The notes beneath the pieces were generated by a model. The model was not told where the DNA came from. It was given only the letters and a program-made list of their open reading frames with translations, and did no database searches. Positions 52,157-60,606 of a stretch of DNA of 64,000 nucleotides are shown here, piece by piece. The position numbers were made by a program, and so were the translations under genes. Source of the DNA: Planctomycetota bacterium (GTDB lineage: Bacteria > Planctomycetota > Planctomycetia > Gemmatales > Gemmataceae); contig JAIOPV010000023.1 of NCBI GenBank assembly GCA_021413735.1, forward strand, positions 1 to 64,000, in the 5' to 3' direction. Numbering within the stretch: the first letter of the stretch is position 1; every line of letters begins with the position of its first letter.

Positions 52157-52296
52157 GGGAAAGCCTCACTTGTCGGGAGAGGGATTTCGGATTCGGGACT
52201 CAGCAAAGCAAGAGGGTCACGCAGGCATGGACAAGCCACCCGAATGCGGCCTGTGGGCGACTTTCGAATCCTTAATCCTGGTTCCTGCATCTCATT

Positions 52297-53520
52297 CTAT
52301 AATTCTGTCGATGGCAAAAACAGGCGGCGGTATTCGAGTTGGGCGTAGCGATCCGTCATGCCAGCCAGGTAATCGCCAACCACACTTTCAAGGCAGTCGA
52401 GAGTGTTACGGGCAGCCGTCACCCAACCGGGTGGTGGCGGACCGATGACATCATTTGCACCGGTCCATCTTCGTAGATGTTTCTCGGGCATAAGTTCCGG
52501 ACTCCGGACATATTCCGCGAAAAGTGCTTCCAGCACCCGCTTCCCGTTGGCTGTCATCCGCAAAACCCGGTGGTGTCGATACACTCGCTCGTGCAGGAAT
52601 CGTTCCAGCCCGGCCTTCAGTTTCCGGATTTCCGGCGTGAAGCCAACCAACGGGTGCGCTGCGGCACGCACGTCTTCCGGTGAACGAATCTTCCCATCTT
52701 CGAGGCGCCGAATCGTCTCCGCGAGCAGGTCGGTCACCTGCCAGGCGAGCAGTTCGCGAACCACCGCGACCCGCAACGGATGCCCGCTCAATCCGGGTGT
52801 GTGACCATGAACTCGTTCCGTGGCACGCGCCCAGAATTCGACGCGAGCCAGTTCGTCCATTGTGATGAAGCCCAGCCCGAGCGCGTCGTCGCAGTCGTGT
52901 GTGTCGTAGGCGAGTGAATCGACGACATCGACGACCTGCGCTTCGAGCAGTGGCCGCCCTGCCCCGATGAATTCCGCACATTCGGGAGCGTCGAGTCTTC
53001 CACTATGTTGGACGAACGCCTCGCGAACTTCAAACGAAAGATTCAAACCGGGGAACTGTGGATAGCGCTCTTCCAGTTCATCGACACGTCGCAGACCGAA
53101 CAGGTTATGGTCGAAGCCGCCGTGATTCTTGAGGCACGCATTGAGTGTGCGTTCCCCGGCGTGTCCGAACGGCGGGTGCCCGATGTCGTGCGCGAGTGCG
53201 ATGGTTTCCGTGAGGTCTTCGTTAAGCCGCAACCGCCGGGCGACCGTGCGAGCAATCTGGGTGACTTCGAGCGTGTGCGTGAGGCGTGTTCGGTGGTGGT
53301 CGTTGACGCTTGCGACGAGAACTTGCGTTTTGCCGGTCATGCGGCGAAACGCGGTGCAGTGAACGACTCGTTCGCGGTCGCGTTGGTAGAGAGAGCGAAA
53401 CTCGTGTGAAGGTTCGGGATGTTTCCGCCCGCGGCTTGCCCGTGACGGCATGGCATACGGAGCGAGCCAGCCATCCTCGAATGCTTGCCAATCTTCTGCG
53501 GAAATCGGAGAGTGAGCCAC
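52297..53520 (-). CDS. dgt: Deoxyguanosinetriphosphate triphosphohydrolase-like protein
   Basis: A 407-aa HD-domain dNTP triphosphohydrolase, which removes the triphosphate from dNTPs and so limits dNTP pools or phage replication. The metal-binding motif has His82 (THTLEVTQIA) and His111-Asp112 in LAHDIGHPPFGHAGE. The opening SRGRKHPEPSHEFRSLYQRD with RDRERVVHCTAFRRMTGKTQ is characteristic of the dGTPase family. The later block GRLDAPECAEF leads into the helical C-terminus. Length is close to the bacterial type-2 dGTPases (~390-440). Probably monocistronic. Confidence 0.92.
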   Translation of the reverse strand: MAHSPISAEDWQAFEDGWLAPYAMPSRASRGRKHPEPSHEFRSLYQRDRERVVHCTAFRRMTGKTQVLVASVNDHHRTRLTHTLEVTQIARTVARRLRLNEDLTETIALAHDIGHPPFGHAGERTLNACLKNHGGFDHNLFGLRRVDELEERYPQFPGLNLSFEVREAFVQHSGRLDAPECAEFIGAGRPLLEAQVVDVVDSLAYDTHDCDDALGLGFITMDELARVEFWARATERVHGHTPGLSGHPLRVAVVRELLAWQVTDLLAETIRRLEDGKIRSPEDVRAAAHPLVGFTPEIRKLKAGLERFLHERVYRHHRVLRMTANGKRVLEALFAEYVRSPELMPEKHLRRWTGANDVIGPPPPGWVTAARNTLDCLESVVGDYLAGMTDRYAQLEYRRLFLPSTEL

Positions 53521-53559
53521 AATTCAACTTCTTGTCGGGCGAGGGAATATCCCGTCAGT

Positions 53560-54018
53560 TTACCAGAACACGTACCACGATTTGTATTGGAACGCCCAGG
53601 TCTCCCACGGCTCGTAGTCATACGCACCGCAGGTTGATCGCCAGTCAGCCACTCGTTCCGCATTCCCCGCCGGCATCCTCCACTCATTCATCCGCATCGT
53701 GTGGATGAACGCGTCCGGAAGCATGATGTTGTGCTTGTGGATGTAATGAGCAAGACCTTCCGGCCATGCCCAAATTCCATCAGAGCGTTCACAGGAGCCC
53801 ATCCGGACGGGATGTGCTCGACAGCAATGAAAACGGCACCACGAGTACCCCAGAGCGCCACCACAAACCGATCCAGACCGCAAGTATCTCGTGATGCGTC
53901 CTCTATTTTCCAATTCCCAATCGCTGTTCACCAACCAACGCGGCGACGGCCATTTACGGGGCGGTCGCCAGAAGCCAACTGCTTTTAACTTCGGAACGGC
54001 CTCTTCCTCGCCTGTCAC
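53560..54018 (-). CDS. Trp/Cys-rich orphan protein
   Basis: A 152-aa protein with unusual composition: eleven Trp and several Cys (GYSWCRFHCCRAHPVRMGSC, ERSDGIWAWPEGLAHYIHKH). It lacks a signal peptide. A Cys/His cluster (CRFHCCRAH) could bind metal. GTG 54018 overlaps the stop of the HIT gene by four bases (GTGA), so the two are translationally coupled. The coupled position and conserved-looking sequence argue for a real gene. I do not recognise the family. Confidence 0.72.
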   Translation of the reverse strand: MTGEEEAVPKLKAVGFWRPPRKWPSPRWLVNSDWELENRGRITRYLRSGSVCGGALGYSWCRFHCCRAHPVRMGSCERSDGIWAWPEGLAHYIHKHNIMLPDAFIHTMRMNEWRMPAGNAERVADWRSTCGAYDYEPWETWAFQYKSWYVFW

Positions 54019-54512
54019 GTTCGCAACGCCTCAATGAGCAGTTCGTAGAGAGCGTCGAGAGATTGCGAGATCACCTTCGTGTCCCCAACCACGGGCATGA
54101 AGTTCGCGTCGCCGTTCCATCGCGGCACGATGTGCCAGTGAAGATGTCCCGGTACGCCCGCTCCCGCTGCCGCCCCGAGATTCAACCCCACATTGAAGCC
54201 GTCGGGCCGCATCCGCTTCTCGATAATCGCGATCATTTCACGCAGCACGAGTTGCAGATCGAGCAGTTCTTCCGTCGTGAGTTCTTCGAGTTTCCCCTTG
54301 TGAGAACGCGGACAAACCAGCAGATGCCCGTTGTTGTACGGGAAGCGATTCAGCACCACGACCGAGCATTCCGTGCGGTGAACGAGTAGGTTTGCGCGGT
54401 CATCCGTTGCCGCGACCGCACGACAGATGAAACAATCCGGGCCGGTTGTCGTTGGCTTTTCCTTCGGTGCAGCGATGTACGCCAATCGCCACGGTGCCCA
54501 CAGTTGATCCAT
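54015..54512 (-). CDS. HIT-family nucleotide hydrolase/transferase
   Basis: A 165-aa histidine-triad protein. I chose ATG 54512 (MDQLWAPWRLAYI) because GGAG lies six bases upstream. The signature is GHLHWHIVPRW, with the three histidines of the HxHxHxx motif, preceded by LNRFPYNNGHLLVCPRSH and a zinc-like FICRAV pair. The opening LWAPWRLAYI and the block RMRPDGFNVGLNLGAAAGAG match the Ap4A phosphorylase/HIT subgroup. It probably hydrolyses or adenylylates dinucleoside polyphosphates. It overlaps the Trp/Cys-rich gene by four bases and follows the kinase gene by 17 bases. Confidence 0.92.
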   Translation of the reverse strand: MDQLWAPWRLAYIAAPKEKPTTTGPDCFICRAVAATDDRANLLVHRTECSVVVLNRFPYNNGHLLVCPRSHKGKLEELTTEELLDLQLVLREMIAIIEKRMRPDGFNVGLNLGAAAGAGVPGHLHWHIVPRWNGDANFMPVVGDTKVISQSLDALYELLIEALRT

Positions 54513-54529
54513 TTCCGCTCCACCGAACA

Positions 54530-57500
54530 CTATTTGTTGAACTCGCCCTTATCGAAACGCTCCCAGAACTCCTTGGCCGGCCAGGCTGTGTAGTGCCCGA
54601 GGCCGATGGTCTTGAGCGTCTTCTTCTCACGGATGATATCCAAGCCCGCAGTGATGTTCTTGGGAGTGAAGCGAAGGTCTTCAAGTTCAATGTCTTTCAG
54701 GGGAGTCAGGTCGCTGACGCCGGGCGCATCAACGTACAACTGCTTCAACGGCATTTTCTTGAGCGGCTCCAGGCTCGTAATCGAAGTGTTATCGAGGAAC
54801 AGCATCGTGAGCGGCATACCCCCAAGCGGCGAGATATCTTTAACCCCGTCGCAGTTACTGAGGATTAACGAGGTGAGCGGCATGCCTCCCAGTGACTCAA
54901 GATCTTGCATTCGGTTCGAGTTCAGGTTCAGCGTCGTGAGCTTCATTCCCTTCAGCGGCGCAACGCTCTCGACTCTGCATTCGTGAAGGCTGAGCCCGGT
55001 CAGTGGCATGCCTTTGAGCGGCCCGATGTCCTTGACCGAACCGCAGAACTCAAGGGTCAGCGTCGTGAGCGGCATCCCTCTGAGCGGTTCCAAATCCGTC
55101 AGTTCGCGGTTACCACTCAGATTCAGTGAGGTGAGCGGCATGCCCTTGAGTGGCGTCAGGTCTGTGACCTTCATACCAAGCACTTCAACCTGCGTTAGAT
55201 TCTTCATGCCCTTCAATGGAGAGATGTCTGACAACTGGCCATTGCCTCCGGCCGAATCGCATTTGAAAGATTTCAGCCCAGCGAAAGCCCGCACAGGTGA
55301 AATGTCGAATGCGTTCGAGGTTTCATGCAGCCAGATTCCCGTTATCTGGGTTTCGTCGGACGCGGTGACCATGAGGTAGCATGGCGAAACGGGATTGCGT
55401 TCCTTCAACTTGGCAAGGACCGCCGCCGCCTGCTCTTTGACAGGCATCGCGGCCACGCTGCGTTCCCAGAGTAGCGTGTCGGCATCCGTTTGAATGACGC
55501 ACTTTGGCAACGCCTTCTTCAACTCGTCGATTGCCGTGGCGGAAACGTTTGTTTTTTGAAGGCCAATGACTTTCAGGTTCTTGCAGTTCTTGAGATGAAG
55601 CAACCCAGCGTCCGTCACCGAGGAGCTTTCGAGGTAGAGTTCCGCCAGATTATCGTGCTTTGCGAGATGGACGAATGCCTCATCGGTCAGTTGCCGACAA
55701 CCGACCAACCCGATTTTCGTGAGGTTCGGCCACTGATCGACGTTGCTCAAACCCGCATCGGTGACCGCAGTGTGATCGAGATGGATGACCTCAAGCTTCG
55801 TGCAGTTCCGCAGATGGTTTAATCCCGCGTCGGAAACCTTCGTCTTGTGCAGATTGAGGAGCGTGAGATTCTTACAACCCGAGAAGTAGGCAAGCCCCTC
55901 GTTTGTCAGCGGTGTGCTGAAAACGCTGAGAGTCAACAGGTTCTTGTTCCCGCTGAAATTCGCAAAGCCCGCAGCCGTGAGGTTGAAAGTCGAGGGGATA
56001 GTGATTGCAGTCAGGTTCTTGGTGTCTTTGAACGCGGCTAAACCCGCGTCGTTGACGGCATTACCCCCAAGATAGACGGTAGCAAGTTTGAATGGAACCT
56101 TGGGTAACTCGTCCACGGTCCGGAAAACGCGTTTATCACCTTCAAGACCCACACTTCCGTGAACGCCGATGACGTACTCGGCGGCTCTGCGGTCCGGGTC
56201 CATTGAACCCACTAACGGGGTCTCTTTCTTCTGCGTGTTCGGATTCTTCAGTGGTTGAGGCGGTTCGTCGTTGTTCACCACCTCGGCGGGTTTCTTTCCA
56301 GACTGAGACGCAACGAACCCGACCACTCCTGCCACCGCGAGCAGCACGACAGCAACCACCGCCCACATCGGGAAGCCCGTGCTTGCTTTGGTCACGCGAG
56401 TCGGACGTGGTTGGTTGGCGTTATCGGCTTCTGCGTCTTTCTCTTCTTCAGGCGACGCGATTGCTGCCATGCTGACTTCGGTCGCGTCGAGATCGGCGAA
56501 CGGATCAGGTCCGGATTGTGTGAGAATCAGCGGTGGCGGCGAGTCGAGCGGAATGACTCGCACCGCGTTCGCAAACCCGCTCTCGATGTCTCGCAACTCG
56601 TTGGCCGCGATCTCTGCTGTTGGTGGGCGATACGCGGGGTCTTTCGCGAGCAAACGCAACACGAAGTCGGACAGCGATTGCGGAACAGCCGGATTCTTTG
56701 CGATTGGCGGCGGCGGATTGTCGAGCGCGAGCGACGTGAGAATCGCAAGCGGAGTAGCTCCGCGAAACGGAAGTTCGCCCGTCGTCATTTGGTAGAGCAT
56801 CACGCCGAGGCTCCACAAGTCCGTGCGGCCATCGACCTGCAATCCGCGCCCTTGCTCGGGACTCATGTATTGCGGCGTGCCGACGACCGCACCTTCTCGC
56901 GTCAAAGGGCCGTCGTCGCCTTCAGTTGCCTCGGCGTCGATCGTGGTGCGCGCGAGTCCGAAATCGAGAATCTTGACGCGGAGTTTCTTTCCTTCGAGCC
57001 AGATGTTTGCCGGCTTGATGTCGCGATGAACAAGCCCTTGCTCGTGCGCTGCGAACAACCCTTCGGCAGTCTCGCGAGCGATGCGGATGACTTCCGGCAG
57101 CGGGGGCCGCGGATTCGCCTTGAGCGCAGCATGAAGCGTCAAGCCCTTCAGCAACGGCATCACGATGTACGGCAATCCCTCGTGATCCGCGATGTGGAGA
57201 ATCGCGACAACGTGATCGTGTTCGACCTTGGCTTGAGCGCGTGCTTCACGCACGAATCGGAGTTTGGCTTGCCCGTTCTGAGCGAACTGTGGAAGCATCA
57301 CCTTGAGCGCGACCTCGCGCTTCAGTCGCGGGTCTTCAGCGCGATAAACGACGCCCATTCCGCCGCGGCCAAGTTCGCCGAGGAGAACGTATTCGCCGAT
57401 CCGACTGGGCGTGGCGGAATCGGCTTCCGGATTGCCGAGCGTGTCGTGAGCACTTGGTGTGGATTGAGAAACCGACGATGGAGCAATGTTCACGCTACCG

Positions 57501-57574
57501 TCACTGGAATCGCTGTAGATGTTGGTGCTGGTCACGTCTGTGGCGCGAACAGGACGGTGAACGGGGTCTGACAC
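54530..57574 (-). CDS. Membrane serine/threonine kinase with leucine-rich repeats
   Basis: A 1014-aa Hanks-type kinase receptor. I chose GTG 57574 because GAGGT lies nine bases upstream; an upstream TTG would add 21 poor residues. The kinase is intact: glycine loop GRGGMGVVY, Lys91 in VALKVM, HRDIKPAN (183-190) and DFG (204-206). A single transmembrane segment (FPMWAVVAVVLLAVAGVVGF) lies near residue 420. The outer half has two leucine-rich-repeat types: ribonuclease-inhibitor-like units (LTLLNLHKTKVSDAGLNHLR) and about eight 21-22-residue units built on PLKGMPLTSLNLSG. It probably senses a ligand outside and phosphorylates inside. Co-directional with the HIT gene. Confidence 0.92.
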   Translation of the reverse strand: MSDPVHRPVRATDVTSTNIYSDSSDGSVNIAPSSVSQSTPSAHDTLGNPEADSATPSRIGEYVLLGELGRGGMGVVYRAEDPRLKREVALKVMLPQFAQNGQAKLRFVREARAQAKVEHDHVVAILHIADHEGLPYIVMPLLKGLTLHAALKANPRPPLPEVIRIARETAEGLFAAHEQGLVHRDIKPANIWLEGKKLRVKILDFGLARTTIDAEATEGDDGPLTREGAVVGTPQYMSPEQGRGLQVDGRTDLWSLGVMLYQMTTGELPFRGATPLAILTSLALDNPPPPIAKNPAVPQSLSDFVLRLLAKDPAYRPPTAEIAANELRDIESGFANAVRVIPLDSPPPLILTQSGPDPFADLDATEVSMAAIASPEEEKDAEADNANQPRPTRVTKASTGFPMWAVVAVVLLAVAGVVGFVASQSGKKPAEVVNNDEPPQPLKNPNTQKKETPLVGSMDPDRRAAEYVIGVHGSVGLEGDKRVFRTVDELPKVPFKLATVYLGGNAVNDAGLAAFKDTKNLTAITIPSTFNLTAAGFANFSGNKNLLTLSVFSTPLTNEGLAYFSGCKNLTLLNLHKTKVSDAGLNHLRNCTKLEVIHLDHTAVTDAGLSNVDQWPNLTKIGLVGCRQLTDEAFVHLAKHDNLAELYLESSSVTDAGLLHLKNCKNLKVIGLQKTNVSATAIDELKKALPKCVIQTDADTLLWERSVAAMPVKEQAAAVLAKLKERNPVSPCYLMVTASDETQITGIWLHETSNAFDISPVRAFAGLKSFKCDSAGGNGQLSDISPLKGMKNLTQVEVLGMKVTDLTPLKGMPLTSLNLSGNRELTDLEPLRGMPLTTLTLEFCGSVKDIGPLKGMPLTGLSLHECRVESVAPLKGMKLTTLNLNSNRMQDLESLGGMPLTSLILSNCDGVKDISPLGGMPLTMLFLDNTSITSLEPLKKMPLKQLYVDAPGVSDLTPLKDIELEDLRFTPKNITAGLDIIREKKTLKTIGLGHYTAWPAKEFWERFDKGEFNK

Positions 57575-57851
57575 GGGGCGGGACCTCGCGGTGAGCGAAT
57601 CGACGATTATCTTCGCATAAGCAGAACGCACGGACAAGGATTCGCTGGATTTTGAATTTTCCCGATCTCACCCGCGAGGCCGTGACGTTCCCCTGTCCGT
57701 TCCTTGATAGAGGTGTACCTTACCCATCACGATACGCCTCGGGTGGTCGCACGGCACGAAGTCGCGGCCTCGTGGGTTGCTTGACACTGAGTGCAGCCGG
57801 TCCTAGCATGACCGTCTTACTCCGAATCTTGATCTGACCGCGAGAACCGTG

Positions 57852-58046
57852 ATGGCAGTACCCAAAAGACGCACCTCCAACGCCAAACAGGGCACACGTC
57901 GTAGCCACCAACACATTGTGCCGGTACAGATTCAGTTCTGCCCGCGTTGCAACGAGCCGGTGCTGCCTCACCGCGTCTGCTCTGAGTGCGGATATTACCA
58001 GGGCCGCGACGCGGTCGTGAAGGACGCTGACGACAAGAAGAAGTGA
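57852..58046 (+). CDS. rpmF: 50S ribosomal protein L32
   Basis: A 64-aa ribosomal protein L32. It starts at ATG 57852 (MAVPKRRTSNAKQGTRRSHQ); the GTG three bases earlier is in frame but less likely. The zinc-ribbon cysteines are present as CPRC and CSECGYY, the form of L32 that binds zinc. Ten bases separate its stop from plsX, the classical rpmF-plsX linkage that ties ribosome and lipid synthesis genes. Confidence 0.95.
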   Translation: MAVPKRRTSNAKQGTRRSHQHIVPVQIQFCPRCNEPVLPHRVCSECGYYQGRDAVVKDADDKKK

Positions 58047-58056
58047 GAAGTTAGCC

Positions 58057-59061
58057 ATGCGGCTTGCCCTCGACGTGCTGGGCGGCGACAACGGTGCCGC
58101 CCCAAACGTGGCCGGTGCTGTCCTCGCCGTCAACGCGATTCCCGACCTCACTATTGTTCTCGTCGGCGATCAACCCCAAACCGAAATCCTTCTCGCGAAC
58201 GCGTCCTTCCCCGCCGGAAGGATCGAGTTTGCCCACGCCCCCACCTTTGTGGACATGAAGGAAAAGCCCACGGAGGCGCTTCGCAAGAAGCCCGACGCGA
58301 GCATCTTCCGTTGCTGGCAACTCCTCGCTGAAGGGAATGTGGATGGTCTCGTGAGCGCCGGGAATACTGGTGCAGTGGTCGTCGGTGCGGTGAAGACTCG
58401 CAAGTTCCTCAAGTGCATTCAGAAGCCGGGCATTGCCACGATCATGCCGACCGCACGCGGTCGCTGCATCATTGTCGATGTCGGCGCGAACGTATTCCCG
58501 AAGCCGCGTCACTTGCTCGAATACGGGGTCATGGGTTCAGTGTTCGCCCGGAAAATCCTGGGCATCGCGCAGCCCACCCTTGGTTTGATGAACGTCGGCG
58601 AAGAAGAAGGCAAGGGCCACGAGCTCGTCCAGAAAACCTACGATCTGTTCCGTGCGAGTGGGTTGAAGGAACGCTTCGTCGGCAACATTGAGGGCCGCGA
58701 CATTCACCGCGGAGCCGTCGATGTCGTCGTCACGGATGGATTCACGGGAAACGTCGTGCTGAAGCTCTGCGAGGGCGTGTTCGAGTTCGTGATGAATATG
58801 GTGAAGCAGGACGTGCTTGGGGTACTCACCACGGAGCGTGACACGGGCATTGCGGCCGTGAAGGGCATGCTCGGAAAGTATCACTACAGCGCGTTCGGTG
58901 GGGCCCCTCTGCTCGGCGTAGATGGCGTGTGCATTATCTGTCACGGCAGTTCATCGGAGCGTGCGATTGCGAACGCGATTGGCGTTGCGGCGACCGGCGT
59001 TCGCGAAAAGGTGAACGACGCGATCGTCGCCGAGATCGAAGCGCTGCCGAAAGACGAGTGA
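58057..59061 (+). CDS. plsX: Phosphate acyltransferase PlsX
   Basis: A 334-aa PlsX, which converts acyl-ACP to acyl-phosphate for phosphatidic acid synthesis. Family blocks: MRLALDVLGGDNGAAPNVAG, DGLVSAGNTGAVVVGAV, RPGIATIMPT-like (KPGIATIMPTARG), IIVDVGANVFPKPRHLLEYG, GEEEGKGHELVQKTYDLF, FVGNIEGRDIHRGAVDVVVT and DGFTGNVVLKLCEGV. Length is normal (~330). It lies in the rpmF-plsX-fabD-acpP-fabF order typical of many bacteria; fabH, usually after plsX, is missing. A perfect 27-bp inverted repeat separates it from fabD. Confidence 0.95.
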   Translation: MRLALDVLGGDNGAAPNVAGAVLAVNAIPDLTIVLVGDQPQTEILLANASFPAGRIEFAHAPTFVDMKEKPTEALRKKPDASIFRCWQLLAEGNVDGLVSAGNTGAVVVGAVKTRKFLKCIQKPGIATIMPTARGRCIIVDVGANVFPKPRHLLEYGVMGSVFARKILGIAQPTLGLMNVGEEEGKGHELVQKTYDLFRASGLKERFVGNIEGRDIHRGAVDVVVTDGFTGNVVLKLCEGVFEFVMNMVKQDVLGVLTTERDTGIAAVKGMLGKYHYSAFGGAPLLGVDGVCIICHGSSSERAIANAIGVAATGVREKVNDAIVAEIEALPKDE

Positions 59062-59063
59062 AC

Positions 59064-59128
59064 CATTTAGCCCGGCGTTTACGCCGGGCTCCGGGTTGTA
59101 AAGCCCGGCGTAAACGCCGGGCTAAATG
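59064..59128. repeat. Perfect 27-bp inverted repeat with GCTAAA tails
   Basis: Arms 59064-59090 and 59102-59128 are exactly complementary. Each arm holds a cccggcg-...-cgccggg hairpin flanked by TTTAGC/GCTAAA (59066-59071 and 59121-59126). It lies between plsX and fabD, where fabH would be expected in the classical order. Confidence 0.9.
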
Positions 59129-59137
59129 GATCAAATC

Positions 59138-60046
59138 ATGTCGCGTCTCGCTTTCCTGTTTCCAGGTCAGGGTGCCCAAACGGTCGGGATGGCCGGGCCA
59201 CTGTGTGCCTCGTTCCCCACCGCGAAAACTCTCTTCGACCGTGCCGCCGCCATCCTCGGATACGATCTGCTCGATATCTGCGTGAACGGCCCCGCCGAGC
59301 GCCTCAACGCCACTGACATCAGCCAGCCGGCTATCTTCGTTGCAAGCCTCGCCGCTCTCGAACAGCTCAAGATTGCCGAACCCGATGCGTTCCCATCTGT
59401 GGTCGCCGCTGCTGGCCTCAGTCTTGGTGAATACACGGCACTCGTGTTCGCCGGTGCCATGACCTTTGACGATGCCCTTCGTGTCGTGCAGGTACGCGGA
59501 CGGGCCATGCAGGACGCCGCAGAAGCCACGCCATCGGGAATGGTCAGCGTTCTCGGCCTCGATCTTCCGGATATTGAAGCACTCGTGATTGAAGCACGGA
59601 CGGCAGGCACCCTGGAAATCGCAAATTATCTCTGCCCTGGAAACACGGCGTTGTCGGGGGCGTTGCCGGCCATCGAAAAGATCGAGCAACTTGCCGTGCA
59701 GAAGGGCGGCATTCGCACAGTGCGGCTCGCGGTCGCGGGGGCTTTCCACACAAACATCATGAAGCCAGCCGACGACAAACTGGCCGCGGCGCTCGCGGGC
59801 GTTGCGATTTCTTCGCCGACGGTGCCCGTGTGGTCGAATGTGGATGCAAAGCCGCACACTGATCCCTCGGAAATCCGCGATTTGCTCGTGCGGCAAGTGC
59901 TTTCGCCTGTGAAATGGGAAGACACGATGCGTGCTCTTCTTGCCGACGGCGTCGAGCGTTTCTACGAGATTGGGCCAGGGCGGGTGCTGGCCGGGCTTAT
60001 CAAGCGAGTGAACCGCAAAACGGACATTCGCAACATCACCGCGTGA
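59138..60046 (+). CDS. fabD: Malonyl-CoA:ACP transacylase
   Basis: A 302-aa FabD that loads malonate onto ACP for fatty-acid synthesis. I chose ATG 59138 (MSRLAFLFPGQGAQTVGMAG), the family opening; the ATG twelve bases earlier sits in the repeat. The active-site Ser is Ser95 in GLSLGEYTALVFAGAM, with Leu in place of the usual His of GHSLGE. The partner His lies in VAGAFHTNIM, and the family block QQVLSPVKWEDTM-like (RQVLSPVKWEDTMRALLADG) follows. Length is normal. In the lipid cluster it precedes acpP by ~300 bases that hold another inverted repeat. Confidence 0.94.
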   Translation: MSRLAFLFPGQGAQTVGMAGPLCASFPTAKTLFDRAAAILGYDLLDICVNGPAERLNATDISQPAIFVASLAALEQLKIAEPDAFPSVVAAAGLSLGEYTALVFAGAMTFDDALRVVQVRGRAMQDAAEATPSGMVSVLGLDLPDIEALVIEARTAGTLEIANYLCPGNTALSGALPAIEKIEQLAVQKGGIRTVRLAVAGAFHTNIMKPADDKLAAALAGVAISSPTVPVWSNVDAKPHTDPSEIRDLLVRQVLSPVKWEDTMRALLADGVERFYEIGPGRVLAGLIKRVNRKTDIRNITA

Positions 60047-60061
60047 GAATTTCAGAGTGGA

Positions 60062-60124
60062 GATTTGCGATTGAAGGTTGGCAGAGAAGAGGTGCCGTTT
60101 CTTCTCAATCTGCAATCACAAATC
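60062..60124. repeat. Inverted repeat gatttgcgattg / caatcacaaatc
   Basis: gatttgcgattg (60062-60073) pairs with caatcacaaatc (60113-60124) with one mismatch, and agagaaga/tcttct words add to the stem. It lies in the 307-base gap between fabD and acpP, where no gene is seen; the rest of that gap probably holds the acpP promoter. Confidence 0.7.
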
Positions 60125-60353
60125 GGCAATCAAAAATCATGGCGTGGCGGTGGGCTTTCCTTTTCCGCCCGGTGTCAGTAAAGTCTGCCCAAGGGTCGGA
60201 ACCGCGCCGAGTGTCATCCCACCCCACGCTGCGGCACTCCCAACCGAAGCGTGCGAACGATATACCATTGGTGCCGAGGAGTCGGTTGGAGCCGACACCA
60301 GGCCGCGGGACTCGCGGTGGCCCAACCATCGCCACTGTCCGGAGGGCTGAGAA

Positions 60354-60602
60354 GTGTCCGTCGAGCAACGCGTGATCGCCATCGTCAGCGACCACTTCGC
60401 CTACGACAAAGAAAAGATCAAGCGAGCCACCACGTTCATCGAGGACATTGGTGCAGACTCGCTTGACATCGTCGAGTTTGTCATGGAGCTGGAAGAAGAG
60501 TTCGACATCCAGATCCCGGACGACCAAGCCGAGAAAATCAAAACCGTAGGCGAAGCGATCGACTACATCGAAACCGCGATCAAGAACAAGCCTGCACAGT
60601 GA
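60354..60602 (+). CDS. acpP: Acyl carrier protein
   Basis: An 82-aa acyl carrier protein. GTG 60354 has a textbook GGAGGG seven bases upstream. The phosphopantetheine attachment Ser is Ser36 in DIGADSLDIVEFVMELEEEF, the standard DSL motif, and the rest is a typical four-helix ACP (QIPDDQAEKIKTVGEAIDYI). Four bases separate it from fabF, the usual acpP-fabF pairing. Cytoplasmic carrier for fatty-acid intermediates. Confidence 0.96.
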   Translation: MSVEQRVIAIVSDHFAYDKEKIKRATTFIEDIGADSLDIVEFVMELEEEFDIQIPDDQAEKIKTVGEAIDYIETAIKNKPAQ

Positions 60603-60606
60603 CGCC

